Source: Croceibacterium ferulae
GTDB lineage: Bacteria > Pseudomonadota > Alphaproteobacteria > Sphingomonadales > Sphingomonadaceae
Assembly: GCF_003660445.1 (NCBI RefSeq)
Contig: NZ_QZVQ01000003.1
Coordinates: 310,001 to 374,000 of the forward strand
Direction of reading: 5' to 3'
Length of the DNA: 64,000 nt
Shown here: in pieces, positions 1-8,880 of the stretch
How the letters are laid out: the number at the start of each line of letters is the position of its first letter
Position numbering within the stretch: position 1 is the stretch's first letter
The notes under the pieces: model-generated
What the model saw: only the letters and a program-made list of their open reading frames with translations
Database searches by the model: none
Told to the model about the DNA's origin: nothing
Position numbers and translations under genes: made by a program

Positions 1-93
1 CGTGGCGGCTTGCGGTGCGGCGGCCGGCTGCGCCGCAGCCTGGGCGGGTGCGGCGGCGAGAGTCAGCACGCCGGCGGCAAGAAAGGTCAGCAT
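1..93 (-). CDS. Exported protein, N-terminal fragment (runs off the window edge)
   Basis: Only the first 31 codons are in the window. They read as an Ala-rich signal peptide with a likely cleavage after AQA near residue 19, followed by an Ala/Pro/Gln-rich linker. A GAAGGAGCG ribosome binding site lies just upstream of the ATG at 93. The rest of the gene and its function lie outside the window. Confidence 0.6.
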   Translation of the reverse strand, partial: MLTFLAAGVLTLAAAPAQAAAQPAAAPQAAT

Positions 94-204
94 GGTCGCT
101 CCTTCATCTGAACAGGTGGAGCAATAGAACACGAGCCGCGCGCGAAGGCAAAAGCCAATCGCCGCCCCCTGTTCGACCGGCCGCGACCGTGGCATCGCTG
201 CCGC

Positions 205-1224
205 ATGACAAGCAGACCTGCCCCCGTGCGCGACCCTGACTGGCTGGTGCATCGCTATGACGCGGTGGGCGATGCGTTTCACTACATTCCGGCGCCGCGG
301 GACTTGCGCAGCCGCGCGGTGTTCCTGACCGATGCGGAGCTGGGCGCCCCGGCGCAGGCGCCTGTGCCGGTGGCGCGCATGCGGGCGATGGCGGGGATGG
401 CCGCGAAGGAGGCGGACGCGCCGCTGCGGCTGATCGTGCATTCGGCCTTCTGCTGCTCCACGCTACTGGCCCGCGCCTTCGACCTGCCGGGCATCGCCCA
501 TGCGTTGAAGGAGCCGGTCGTGCTGAATGACCTTGCTGGATGGCGCCGCCGGGGCGGAGCGCCGCGAGAGGTGGCGGCGCGGCTGGATGACACACTGCGG
601 CTGCTGGCGGCACCTGTGCCAGCGGGCGAGGCGCTGGTGGTGAAACCCTCCAATGCGGTGAACGCGCTGACCATGGCGATGCTGGCGCTGCGGCCGGACG
701 CATGCGCCATCCTGCTGCACGCGCCCTTGCCGACCTTTCTGGCGTCCGTCGCATCGAAGGGGCTGGAAGGCCGCCTGTGGGTGCGTGAATTGTGGACCAA
801 GCTGGCGGCGGACGGCCTGACCGAACTGGCGGTGGAGCCGGCCGATCCGCTGCGGCACAGCGACCTGCAGATCGCTGCGCTGGGCTGGCTGGCGCAGCAC
901 CGGCTGTTCGGCCAGATCGCCGCCCGCTTCGGCGGCCGAGTGCGCACGCTGGACAGCGCCACGCTGCTGGCGCAGCCGGAACGCGCACTGGCGGCGGCGG
1001 CGGAGCTGTTCCGGCTGCGGGTGGATGCCGCCGCGATCGCCGCCGGACCGGCCTTTGCCCGCCATTCCAAGACCGGCGAAGGCTTCGGCGCGGGCGAGCG
1101 GACGGCGGTGCATGATGCCGCGCGCGCGGCGCACGGGCCGGAGATCGCGCTGGTGACGCAATGGGCGCACGCCGTGGCCGCTGCCAACGGCATCGCCATG
1201 GATCTGCTACAGCCGCTCGGCTGA
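205..1224 (+). CDS. Sulfotransferase-like P-loop protein
   Basis: A 339-residue cytoplasmic protein without signal peptide or membrane segments. Residues 76-90 (LIVHSAFCCSTLLARAF) resemble the 5'-phosphosulfate-binding loop of sulfotransferase-fold P-loop proteins, and later segments (VVKPSNAVNAL, CAILLHAPLPTFLAS) fit the following strands of that fold. The substrate cannot be read from the sequence. It is convergent with the TonB receptor at 1290-4373 and shares a terminator region with it, so it is not in that operon. Genes of this type are often left as hypothetical in sphingomonads. The fold assignment is inference from motif shape; the existence of the gene is secure. Confidence 0.7.
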   Translation: MTSRPAPVRDPDWLVHRYDAVGDAFHYIPAPRDLRSRAVFLTDAELGAPAQAPVPVARMRAMAGMAAKEADAPLRLIVHSAFCCSTLLARAFDLPGIAHALKEPVVLNDLAGWRRRGGAPREVAARLDDTLRLLAAPVPAGEALVVKPSNAVNALTMAMLALRPDACAILLHAPLPTFLASVASKGLEGRLWVRELWTKLAADGLTELAVEPADPLRHSDLQIAALGWLAQHRLFGQIAARFGGRVRTLDSATLLAQPERALAAAAELFRLRVDAAAIAAGPAFARHSKTGEGFGAGERTAVHDAARAAHGPEIALVTQWAHAVAAANGIAMDLLQPLG

Positions 1225-1228
1225 CATG

Positions 1229-1264
1229 AAAAAGGGCGGCCCTGTTGCCAGGACCGCCCCCTTT
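1229..1264 (-). terminator. Intrinsic terminator between convergent genes
   Basis: A GC-rich inverted repeat (arms close to AAAGGGCGGNCCTG and its complement) lies between two convergent genes. Read on the minus strand it ends in TTTTT, so it best serves the TonB receptor. The plus-strand side has only a short CTTTC tail. Confidence 0.65.
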
Positions 1265-1289
1265 CAGATTGCCTCGGGCAAACCGCGGA

Positions 1290-4200
1290 TCAGAACCGCA
1301 GGCGCGCGCCCAGCAGGAACCGGCGACCGATCGGATCATAGGTCGACGGGAAGGTGTTGCCGCTGTTGTAGGCGGTCGCACCGATGGTGTTGCCCACCAG
1401 CGGCGGATCCTTGTCGAACACGTTGGACACGGCCAGCGTGTAGGTCAGGTGGTCGCCATGCTGGTACCGCAGCGACAGGTCGAAGATGTCGTAGGCATCG
1501 ATGCGGTTGAAGTCGAAATCGTCGCCGCCCATGCCGTCCACCGGGCCGGTGTAGGCTGCTTCATCGGGATCGTTGGCGAATTCGTACTCCATGCTGCTCA
1601 GGTGACGCCACAGGAACGAGACGTCCAGGGCATCGAAGGTCAGCGTGGTGCGCTGCGACCAGCTGAATTCCGGCTGCAGCGAACCGCAGTTGACGGAATA
1701 CAGGCCAACGCAATCGCGGTTGAGGCTATCGACCGAGGTCACATTGGCGTTGAACGTGTTCTTGTTCGTCCAGTTGCCGATGAAGCCCAGCGACAGGCCG
1801 AACCAGTCGAAGTCGCGGGTGTAGTTCACCACCAGGTCGATACCGTCGGTCTCCAGCCGGCCCAGGTTGGACAGGCCGATCGGCAGGCCCGGCGTGGTGC
1901 CGTAATCACCCGACAGCGACCCGTCGATCGGGTTGCGGCGGATGGCGGTGCAGGCCGGGTTGCTGGTGCTGAGATTGACGTCGAAGCAGGCGCTGATCAC
2001 GTCGCCCGGGGTGGGCGAGCTGACGGCGTCCGTCACCACGATGTTGTAGTAATCGACGGTGGCGTTGAAGCCCTGCAGGAAGTCGGGCTGCAGCACCACG
2101 CCCACGGTCCAGCTGTCCGACGTTTCCGGCTGCAGGTTCAGGTTGCCGCCGCCGATGGTGTTGGCCTGGCCGGAGGTCGGCACCGCGATGGCGCCGATCA
2201 CGCCCGCCGGGGCACCCTGAGCGATACAGACATCGCGCAGCGCACCGGTGGGAACCGGACGGCCCGGGATGGGTGCGCCGGCATCGGTCAGGTTGGCGCA
2301 GGGATCGTCCGACAGGTTGGTCAGAACGGTGTTCACCGGACTGAACAGTTCGGAGATGTTCGGCGCGCGGACCGCACGGTTGAACACGCCGCGGACGGTC
2401 AGGCCATAGACCGGTTCCCAACGACCGCCGACCTTCCAGGTCGTGGTGGAATAGGTCGGGCTGGACGGCGCATCCACGCGGTAGTCGGAATAGCGGATGC
2501 CGCCTTCCAGCTGCAGCGTCTCGAAGAACGGCCGGTCGGCTACGAGCGGTACGATGACCTCGCCGATCGCCTCCCACACGTCATAACCGCCATTGATGTT
2601 CGGGCTCGCGCCGCCGGCGCCACCCAGATCACCCGATTCGGACAGCGAATCGGACAGGCTGGATGCGTCGTACTTGCGATATTCGCCCGCCACCGCGAAG
2701 CTGACCTGCTCGGTCGCCAGGGGCGAACCGAAGCCGGCGCCGCCGGAGATGGCCGCATGGGCCTGGAACTGCGACACATTGGTCTGCGAGATGCTGGTGC
2801 CGGTCAGGAAGTCGACTGCTTCCGGCGTGATCGCACCCTCCGGGCCGAAGAAGTTGACCGGGATACAGCCACCGGTTTCGTCCTGGCAGATGGCGCTGCC
2901 GTCGGCTCCACGGGAAACCAGCAGCGACTGCGCCACACGCGAATTCAGCGTGTAGCCCTGGATCAGCTGCTTGTTCTCGCTTTCGCCATACGTACCATAG
3001 ATGTCGTATTGCAGGTCGGCGGTGATGTTGCCGCGCACGCCGGCGCGGTAGTCGAAGAAGGTGGTCGTGTATTCGGAGATACGCGGGCCGACTTCCGTGG
3101 CGCGACGGGACAGAGAGGTGTTCGCCTCGCGGTAGGCCGCATCACCCGGGTTGGCGGTTGCTGCCGCATCGCATTCCGCCTGCGTGTACAGCGGCGAATA
3201 GCCGGCGCCCGAGTTGGTATCGAAGCCGCAGAAGGCGTTGCGTTGCGCGGTCGTCAGGAAAGGATTGTTCAGGCTGACTGCGACGGGGATGCCGAAGGCG
3301 CCCGACGGGGCGATGATCGTGCTGACCGTGTTCTTGGAGAACAGCGCGCGATTGTACACTTCGACGCTGTCGGAAATTTCGTAATTCGCGGCAGCATAGG
3401 TGTTGAAGCGTTCGAACGGCGTCTGGAAGATGTTGTCCGGATTGAAGTTGAACGGATCGTACTCTGCAGTCTGGCGGAAGGCGGTGCCGTCCGCGGTGAT
3501 CTGGCGCGTACCCTGCACGATCGCGCCGCCGATGATCGCATCGGCGCCGGTGGGATTCACATTGCCGAAACGCGACGGGACCGAGGTGCCCGAGCCGCCG
3601 ACGCCGCCGGTGAAGGAGTCGATCTGCTCCAGCGAGATGTCGCGGTTGCCCTGGAACACCGGGTCCACCGACTGGTAGCCGATCGACAGCACGGCATTGC
3701 CGCGATTGTCGTCGAAGTTGGCGCCCACGGTCAGGTCGGCGCGGAAGCTCTTGCCGTCACCTGCTTCGGGAATGCCGCCGGTGACGTTCAGGTCGATGCC
3801 GGCGAAATCGGTGCGGGTGATGAAGTTGACGACGCCGGTGATCGCGTCCGCACCATAGGTGGTGGAGGCGCCGCCGGTCAGCGTCTCGGCCCGCTGGACC
3901 AGGGCCAGCGGGATGTTGTTGAGGTCGAACTGGCCCGCCAGCGTGCCCGGGGTCAGGCGCACGCCATCCAGCAGCACCAGGTTGCGGTTGGAACCGAGGC
4001 CGCGCAGGTTGACGAAGGACGCGCCGCCATTGCCGTTGTTCACGGCCGAACCGATGGAGGGAACGACGCCCGGCAGTTCGCGCAGCAGCTCTTCGGCCAG
4101 GGTGGCCTGCTGCAGGTCGATCTCGTCCGAGCCGATCACGTTGACCGGGTTGGCGGCCAGCAGATTCGGGTTGCTGATCAGCGATCCGGTAACGACGATG

Positions 4201-4373
4201 GCGTTGCCGCTGGAGATGGTCTCGTCCTGCGGTGTGACCTGTGCACTGGCGGTGTTGGGGGTGCCCGTGACGTTCTCGGTCGTCTGCGGTGCGACTTGCG
4301 CGAAGGCCGGGGTGGCGAAGGCGCCCACCAGCAGGGTCGAAGCAAGCAGCTTCTGACGCGTCAGCTTCCTCAT
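1290..4373 (-). CDS. TonB-dependent outer-membrane receptor (oar/peptide-type scale)
   Basis: A 1027-residue receptor. The start chosen is the ATG at 4373: it follows AAAGGGAC by about 9 bases and begins a clean signal peptide ending TPAFAQ, whereas the frame open further upstream has no signal peptide. The N-terminal plug holds NLRGLGSNRNLVLLDGVRL and TYGADAITGVVNFIT, the hallmark plug segments. The remainder is a beta-barrel ending in an aromatic residue (LGARLRF). It imports a ligand across the outer membrane with TonB/ExbB/ExbD energy. Neighbouring exported peptidases suggest a peptide-like ligand, but this is inference; the ligand is not determined by sequence. Confidence 0.93.
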   Translation of the reverse strand: MRKLTRQKLLASTLLVGAFATPAFAQVAPQTTENVTGTPNTASAQVTPQDETISSGNAIVVTGSLISNPNLLAANPVNVIGSDEIDLQQATLAEELLRELPGVVPSIGSAVNNGNGGASFVNLRGLGSNRNLVLLDGVRLTPGTLAGQFDLNNIPLALVQRAETLTGGASTTYGADAITGVVNFITRTDFAGIDLNVTGGIPEAGDGKSFRADLTVGANFDDNRGNAVLSIGYQSVDPVFQGNRDISLEQIDSFTGGVGGSGTSVPSRFGNVNPTGADAIIGGAIVQGTRQITADGTAFRQTAEYDPFNFNPDNIFQTPFERFNTYAAANYEISDSVEVYNRALFSKNTVSTIIAPSGAFGIPVAVSLNNPFLTTAQRNAFCGFDTNSGAGYSPLYTQAECDAAATANPGDAAYREANTSLSRRATEVGPRISEYTTTFFDYRAGVRGNITADLQYDIYGTYGESENKQLIQGYTLNSRVAQSLLVSRGADGSAICQDETGGCIPVNFFGPEGAITPEAVDFLTGTSISQTNVSQFQAHAAISGGAGFGSPLATEQVSFAVAGEYRKYDASSLSDSLSESGDLGGAGGASPNINGGYDVWEAIGEVIVPLVADRPFFETLQLEGGIRYSDYRVDAPSSPTYSTTTWKVGGRWEPVYGLTVRGVFNRAVRAPNISELFSPVNTVLTNLSDDPCANLTDAGAPIPGRPVPTGALRDVCIAQGAPAGVIGAIAVPTSGQANTIGGGNLNLQPETSDSWTVGVVLQPDFLQGFNATVDYYNIVVTDAVSSPTPGDVISACFDVNLSTSNPACTAIRRNPIDGSLSGDYGTTPGLPIGLSNLGRLETDGIDLVVNYTRDFDWFGLSLGFIGNWTNKNTFNANVTSVDSLNRDCVGLYSVNCGSLQPEFSWSQRTTLTFDALDVSFLWRHLSSMEYEFANDPDEAAYTGPVDGMGGDDFDFNRIDAYDIFDLSLRYQHGDHLTYTLAVSNVFDKDPPLVGNTIGATAYNSGNTFPSTYDPIGRRFLLGARLRF

Positions 4374-4506
4374 GAGTTCGAAGTCCCTTTTGTTCGCGGC
4401 GGTCCGTCCCTGTTGCGGCCGCGCGGGTGATCGCGTTTTCGAGCGACTGGTAACGAGTGTATTGATTTTCCGCACTTGCGAGCAATGAGATTTCGCGGAT
4501 AGTATC

Positions 4507-4553
4507 ATCTTACACAAGATAGTGGCATTTGCGTCACACAACCGTCATGTGTG
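4507..4553. promoter_or_regulatory. Two short dyads in the divergent promoter region
   Basis: The 212-base region between the divergent TonB receptor and the small exported protein is conspicuously A/T-rich. It contains ATCTT-ACAC-AAGAT (4507-4520) and CACACA-N7-TGTGTG (4535-4553), both perfect dyads. They are plausible operators for a shared regulator, but no cognate regulator gene is adjacent. Confidence 0.3.
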
Positions 4554-4585
4554 GCTTGCGCGTTACAGCGCGGAAAGGTGATCGG

Positions 4586-5125
4586 ATGCGGTGCAGCCCC
4601 GGCAGAACACTTGTTGCGATGATGGTGGTTGCGGCGACGCCACAGGTGTGGGCGCAGGATGCCACAGCCGATCCCGCGGCGTCGGCGCTGATCGCCGAAC
4701 TGGCCGCCTGCCGCCCGCTGACGGACGATGCGCAGCGGCTGTCCTGTCTGGATCGCGCGGCCGCCGCGCTGGTCGATGCGCAGGCCGCGAACCAGGTGGT
4801 GCTGGTGGACCGCGCGGCCGTGCGCGATGCCAAGCGCGCCGTGTTCGGTTTCTCCTTGCCCGAGATCCGGTTGTTCCAGGGCGGCGGGGAGGACGAGGCG
4901 GAGGAAGTCCGCTCCCTGTCCGGCACGCTGGCGCAGGTGCGCCCGTTCTCTCGCGGGCTGCATCTGTTCGTGCTGGACGACGGGTCGCAATGGCAGACCA
5001 CCGAAGCCCGGACCAACTTCTTCCCGCGCGCCGGCGATCCGTTCACGATCACCGCCGGGGCGCTGGGCAGCTACAATGCGCGGGTGGATGGCAGCCGCAG
5101 CATCAGCGTCAAGCGGGTCAACTGA
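4586..5125 (+). CDS. Small exported protein of unknown function
   Basis: A 179-residue protein. The ATG at 4586 is preferred over an upstream in-frame ATG at 4529 because GGAAAGG lies 8 bases before it and it starts a signal peptide ending VWAQ. The mature part opens with a CRPLTDDAQRLSCLDRAAAAL segment (two Cys that could form a disulfide) and ends in a predicted beta-rich stretch (LHLFVLDDGSQWQTTEA). No enzyme motif is visible. It is divergent from the TonB receptor and is followed after 28 bases by a DUF885 hydrolase, so the two are probably one transcription unit. Confidence 0.75.
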   Translation: MRCSPGRTLVAMMVVAATPQVWAQDATADPAASALIAELAACRPLTDDAQRLSCLDRAAAALVDAQAANQVVLVDRAAVRDAKRAVFGFSLPEIRLFQGGGEDEAEEVRSLSGTLAQVRPFSRGLHLFVLDDGSQWQTTEARTNFFPRAGDPFTITAGALGSYNARVDGSRSISVKRVN

Positions 5126-5153
5126 CCCGGCAATCAGGTTAAAGGAACAGATG

Positions 5154-6995
5154 ATGGGTGTCGTGGCGAAATATGGGGCCGGACTGCTGGCGGCGGCGGC
5201 GATCTTCGCATTGCCGGTGGCGGCGCAGCAGGCAGGCAGCACGCCTGCCCCGGCGGCGCCGACGGGTGCGGCAGCGGAGGACGCGCGGCTCAACGCCTTT
5301 CTTGACGCAGCCTTCGATGCCTCGCTCGCGCTCAGCCCTGAAAGCATGACCAGCCTGGGGTTGAAGACCGAATACGACCGGCTGGACGATTACACCGATG
5401 CCGGCGCCGCCCGCGCGCTGGCCCTGCGCGAAAGCCAGCTGGCGCAGTTGCGGCGGGACTTCGATCCCGCGCGGCTCGGCCCCGAAGGCCGGGTCAGCTA
5501 TCGCCTGTTCGAACAGGCGGTGGAGCAGGACCGGCGCCAGTTCGCCTGGCGCGATCACGGCTTCCCCGTGTCCACCAATGGCAGCCCGGCGGGCGAGATC
5601 CCGGTGTTCCTGATCAACCAGCACCGGGTGGAGAATGTGGAGGATGCGCGCGCCTACATCGCCCGCATCGTGGATGCGGAGCGGGTGATGGGCGAGGTCG
5701 CAGGCCAGATCCGCAGTCAGGCGCAGAAGGGCATCGTGCCGCCGAAGATGGTGTTCGAGCCCGCCCGCGCCGATGCCGAGCTGGTCATCACCGGCGCGCC
5801 GTTCGATGATGGCGCGGACAGCACCGTGCTGGCCGACTTCCGCGAGAAGGTGACCGCGCTGGAGCTGGATGCCGCCACGCGCGACACGCTGGTGGCGGAA
5901 GCGAGCGCGGCGCTGGCCGGGCCGTTCCGTCGGGGCTTCGACACGCTGTTCGCCGCGCTGGACGCGGTGGAGCCGCTGGCGACCGGCAACAATGGCGCGT
6001 GGAGCCTGCCCGATGGCGGCGACTACTATCAGGCGCGGCTGGCCTATTACACGACCACCGACATGACGGCCGAGCAGATCCATCAGCTGGGTCTGGACCA
6101 GGTGGCGGCAATCCGGGCGGAGATGGACGCGGCGCGCCAGCAGATGGGCTATGCCGGCACGCTGGACGAGCTGATCGCCGCGGTGCGCACCGATCCGCAA
6201 TACCGCTTCCCCAACGATGACAGCGGCAAGGAACAGTATCTGACCGAGTCCCGCGCCGTGATCGCGAAGATCATGGCGAAGGCGCCGGAATATTTCCACC
6301 GCCTGCCGGAGGCTGCGCTGGAAGTGCGCGCGGTGGAGCCGTGGCGGCAGGAAACCGCCTCCGTCGCGTTCTACAACCGGCCGGCTCCGGACGGTTCGCG
6401 CCCCGGCATCTTCTACGTCAACTTGGCAGACATGACGCAGGTGTCGCGCCTGCAGGTGGAAAGCATTGCCGCGCATGAAGGCGCGCCGGGGCACCATTTC
6501 CAGATCGCCCGCGCGCAGGAACTGCCCGGCCTGCCCAAGTTCCGCCGCTTCGGCTTCTATGGCAGCTATATCGAAGGGTGGGGGCTCTACAGCGAACGGC
6601 TGGCCGGCGAGATGGGCCTGTACCAGACGCCGGAGGCACGCTTCGGCATGCTGTCGCTGCAGATGTGGCGCGCGATCCGCATGGTGGTGGACACCGGCAT
6701 GCACGCCAAGCGCTGGACCCGCGAGCAGGCGATCGACTACTTCCGGGCCAATTCCCCGGTGTCGGAGCGCGACATCGCCAAGGAGATCGACCGCTACCTC
6801 AACAATCCCGGGCAGGCGACCAGCTACATGGTCGGCCAGCTGCACATCGCCGGCCTGCGCAAGAAGGCGGAAGCTGCGCTCGGCGAGCGGTTCGACCTGC
6901 GCGACTTCCACGAGGTGGTGCTGGGCAATGGCTCCGTTCCGCTGGAAGTGCTGACCGAGCAGGTGGATGCCTACATCGCAGGCAAGCAGGCCTGA
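5154..6995 (+). CDS. DUF885 family exported hydrolase (putative metallopeptidase) A
   Basis: A 613-residue exported protein with an Ala-rich signal peptide ending ALPVAAQ. AAAGGA at 5141-5146 is 7 bases before the chosen ATG at 5154; an ATG directly before it at 5151 is the alternative. The DUF885 signature HEGAPGHH at residues 441-448 is a zinc-site-like motif, consistent with a peptidase-like activity reported for this superfamily. It is convergent with a second DUF885 gene at 7037-8878 of the same length, whose motif is HEAVPGHH at 444-451, so the pair looks like an old inverted duplication. The exact substrate is unknown; peptides are likely given the surrounding gamma-glutamyltransferase and amidohydrolase. 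Confidence 0.9.
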   Translation: MGVVAKYGAGLLAAAAIFALPVAAQQAGSTPAPAAPTGAAAEDARLNAFLDAAFDASLALSPESMTSLGLKTEYDRLDDYTDAGAARALALRESQLAQLRRDFDPARLGPEGRVSYRLFEQAVEQDRRQFAWRDHGFPVSTNGSPAGEIPVFLINQHRVENVEDARAYIARIVDAERVMGEVAGQIRSQAQKGIVPPKMVFEPARADAELVITGAPFDDGADSTVLADFREKVTALELDAATRDTLVAEASAALAGPFRRGFDTLFAALDAVEPLATGNNGAWSLPDGGDYYQARLAYYTTTDMTAEQIHQLGLDQVAAIRAEMDAARQQMGYAGTLDELIAAVRTDPQYRFPNDDSGKEQYLTESRAVIAKIMAKAPEYFHRLPEAALEVRAVEPWRQETASVAFYNRPAPDGSRPGIFYVNLADMTQVSRLQVESIAAHEGAPGHHFQIARAQELPGLPKFRRFGFYGSYIEGWGLYSERLAGEMGLYQTPEARFGMLSLQMWRAIRMVVDTGMHAKRWTREQAIDYFRANSPVSERDIAKEIDRYLNNPGQATSYMVGQLHIAGLRKKAEAALGERFDLRDFHEVVLGNGSVPLEVLTEQVDAYIAGKQA

Positions 6996-7000
6996 ATGTC

Positions 7001-7030
7001 GGGGCGCGGTGGTGATGGCCGCCGCGCCCC
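7001..7030. terminator. GC hairpin between convergent DUF885 genes
   Basis: Perfect arms GGGGCGCGG (7001-7009) and CCGCGCCCC (7022-7030) separated by 12 bases, between two convergent stop codons. No U-tract follows on either strand, so termination is plausible but not certain. Confidence 0.35.
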
Positions 7031-7036
7031 CGCCTG

Positions 7037-8878
7037 TCACCCCAGCATGCGGTCGGTGACCAGCCGTTCCAGCACGGTCAGCGGCATCGGCCCCTCGCGC
7101 AGCACATCGTGGAAGGCCCGCGGATCAAACGCCGCACCCTGCTTCGCCTTCACCGCGTCGCGCAGCTTGACCCATTGGGTGTGCCCGATCTTGTAGGAGC
7201 AGGCCTGCCCCGGCCAGGCGGTGTAGCGGTCGATCTCGTTCTGGCTGCGCTGGCGGGCGATGCCGGTGGTGTCGATCAGGAAATCGGTCGCGCGCTCCCG
7301 GCTCCAGCGCTGATGATGCATGCCGGAATCGACCACCAGCCGCGTGGCGCGGAACAGCAGCGATTGCAGGTAGCCGACCTGCCCCAGCGGATCGCCGTCA
7401 TACATGCCCATCTCGTCCGCCAGCTGTTCCGAATACAGCGCCCACCCTTCGGTATAGCCGGAAAAGCCCGCGCGGCGGCGGATCAGCGGGATGGCGTCAG
7501 ATTCCAGCGCCGTCATCACCTGCAAATGATGGCCGGGCACCGCCTCGTGATAGGACAGGGTCGCCAGCCCGAACTTGGGCCGGTTGAAGGTGTCGCGCAG
7601 ATTGATGAAATAGATCGCCGGGCGCGATCCATCCAGCGACGCGCTCTGGTAATAGCCGCCGGGTGCGCCGTCCTGGATCGACGGGGGCACGCGGCGCACC
7701 TCCACCGGGGCCTGGGGCAGGGTGCTGAACTGTTCGGGCAGGCGGGCGGACATCGCCTCGATCTGCCGGTTCAGCGCCGCCAGCAGCTCCGCCCGGCCGG
7801 GATCGGTGTTGGGGAAGAGCTGGTCCGGCCGCTCGTTCAGCGCCACCAGCCGTTCGCCGACGGTGCCCTGCGTCATGCCCTGCGCCTGCAGGATCCGGTC
7901 GATCCGGTCGCTGATCTGGGCCACCTGTTCCAGCCCCATGCGGTGGATCTCGGCCCCGTCCAGCGCAACGGTGGTCGCCGCTTCGGCGGCGGCGGCGTAA
8001 TAGGCCTCCCCATCGGGCAGGCGCCACACGCCGGCATCATGCGTGGCGCGCTTCCGCAAATCGGTCAGCAGCGCACGCTGCCGGTCCAGTGCGGGGAACA
8101 CCTCGCCCTCCACGATCGAGACGGCCCGAGCTACTCGGTCATCCGGCAGGCCGGCCTCCGTCAGCTTGCGGGCGAGGGCGGTGACCAGCACGGTCTCCCC
8201 CGCCGGCTGGTCGCGCAGCTGGCCCAACTGGCCCAGCGTGGTGTCCAGCAGGTAATCGGGCGCGAACACGCCGGCCGCGGCATCGTCGGCCTGCCGCTGC
8301 GTGTCCTGGTCGATCGCGGTGGCAAAGGCGGCGACGCGTGCCAGATAGGCATCGGCATCAGCCGCATTGGCAATGCGGTGTTGTGAATCCAGGAAGTCCG
8401 GCACGTCGCGATAGGCGCCGCTCAGCTGCGTCAGCACATAGGGCGCATAACGGCCCATGCTGGCACCGTAGCGGAACCGTTCCGCGCCGCTGATGGAATG
8501 TTCCAGCTGGTAGGTCACCACCTCGTGATCCAGCCGGCTGGAAGGGGAGAGTGCCGCCACCGGCACGGCCTGCAGCTGCGCCAGCTCCGCCTTCGCCCGC
8601 GCCAGATCGGCCGTGACGCCCGCGGCGGAGCGGTCGTCCAGCTGCGAGCGGAGCGGCGCCAGTTCGCCGGTGTCGAGGCCCAGCCGGGTCGCCCCTTCCG
8701 GGCTTTCGGTCAGCCGCGCGGCAAAGAAGCGGTCCAGCATCGCGCGCAGCTGCACATCAGCGGCGGACGGAGTGGCACTCGCCTGGCCTGCGACCTGTGC
8801 GGCCGCCGGAAGCGCGGCGGCGACGGCCACCGCGCTGGCGCTGCCCAGGAACAGGCGCCGGTTCATGTTGGTGCTCAC
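7037..8878 (-). CDS. DUF885 family exported hydrolase B, Tat-type signal
   Basis: A 613-residue protein if translation begins at the GTG at 8878, which has GGGAG about 9 bases upstream inside the end of the preceding gene; an ATG at 8866 is the alternative but lacks a ribosome binding site. The leader contains NRRLFLGSASA, a twin-arginine-like motif, so it may be exported folded by Tat, unlike its neighbour A, which has a Sec-type leader. HEAVPGHHLQ at residues 444-453 is the DUF885 motif. Its stop-to-start distance to the upstream amidohydrolase gene (8881) is 2 bases, so the two are translationally linked. Confidence 0.9.
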   Translation of the reverse strand: MSTNMNRRLFLGSASAVAVAAALPAAAQVAGQASATPSAADVQLRAMLDRFFAARLTESPEGATRLGLDTGELAPLRSQLDDRSAAGVTADLARAKAELAQLQAVPVAALSPSSRLDHEVVTYQLEHSISGAERFRYGASMGRYAPYVLTQLSGAYRDVPDFLDSQHRIANAADADAYLARVAAFATAIDQDTQRQADDAAAGVFAPDYLLDTTLGQLGQLRDQPAGETVLVTALARKLTEAGLPDDRVARAVSIVEGEVFPALDRQRALLTDLRKRATHDAGVWRLPDGEAYYAAAAEAATTVALDGAEIHRMGLEQVAQISDRIDRILQAQGMTQGTVGERLVALNERPDQLFPNTDPGRAELLAALNRQIEAMSARLPEQFSTLPQAPVEVRRVPPSIQDGAPGGYYQSASLDGSRPAIYFINLRDTFNRPKFGLATLSYHEAVPGHHLQVMTALESDAIPLIRRRAGFSGYTEGWALYSEQLADEMGMYDGDPLGQVGYLQSLLFRATRLVVDSGMHHQRWSRERATDFLIDTTGIARQRSQNEIDRYTAWPGQACSYKIGHTQWVKLRDAVKAKQGAAFDPRAFHDVLREGPMPLTVLERLVTDRMLG

Positions 8879-8880
8879 GC

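Noticed and set aside
1245-4430. A very long open frame on the plus strand opposite the TonB receptor
   Set aside because: It has no ribosome binding site, no recognisable domain and mirrors the GC-biased third positions of the real gene on the other strand.
4374-4541. N-terminal extension of the first TonB receptor
   Set aside because: It would place 56 non-signal residues before a perfect signal peptide that has its own ribosome binding site.
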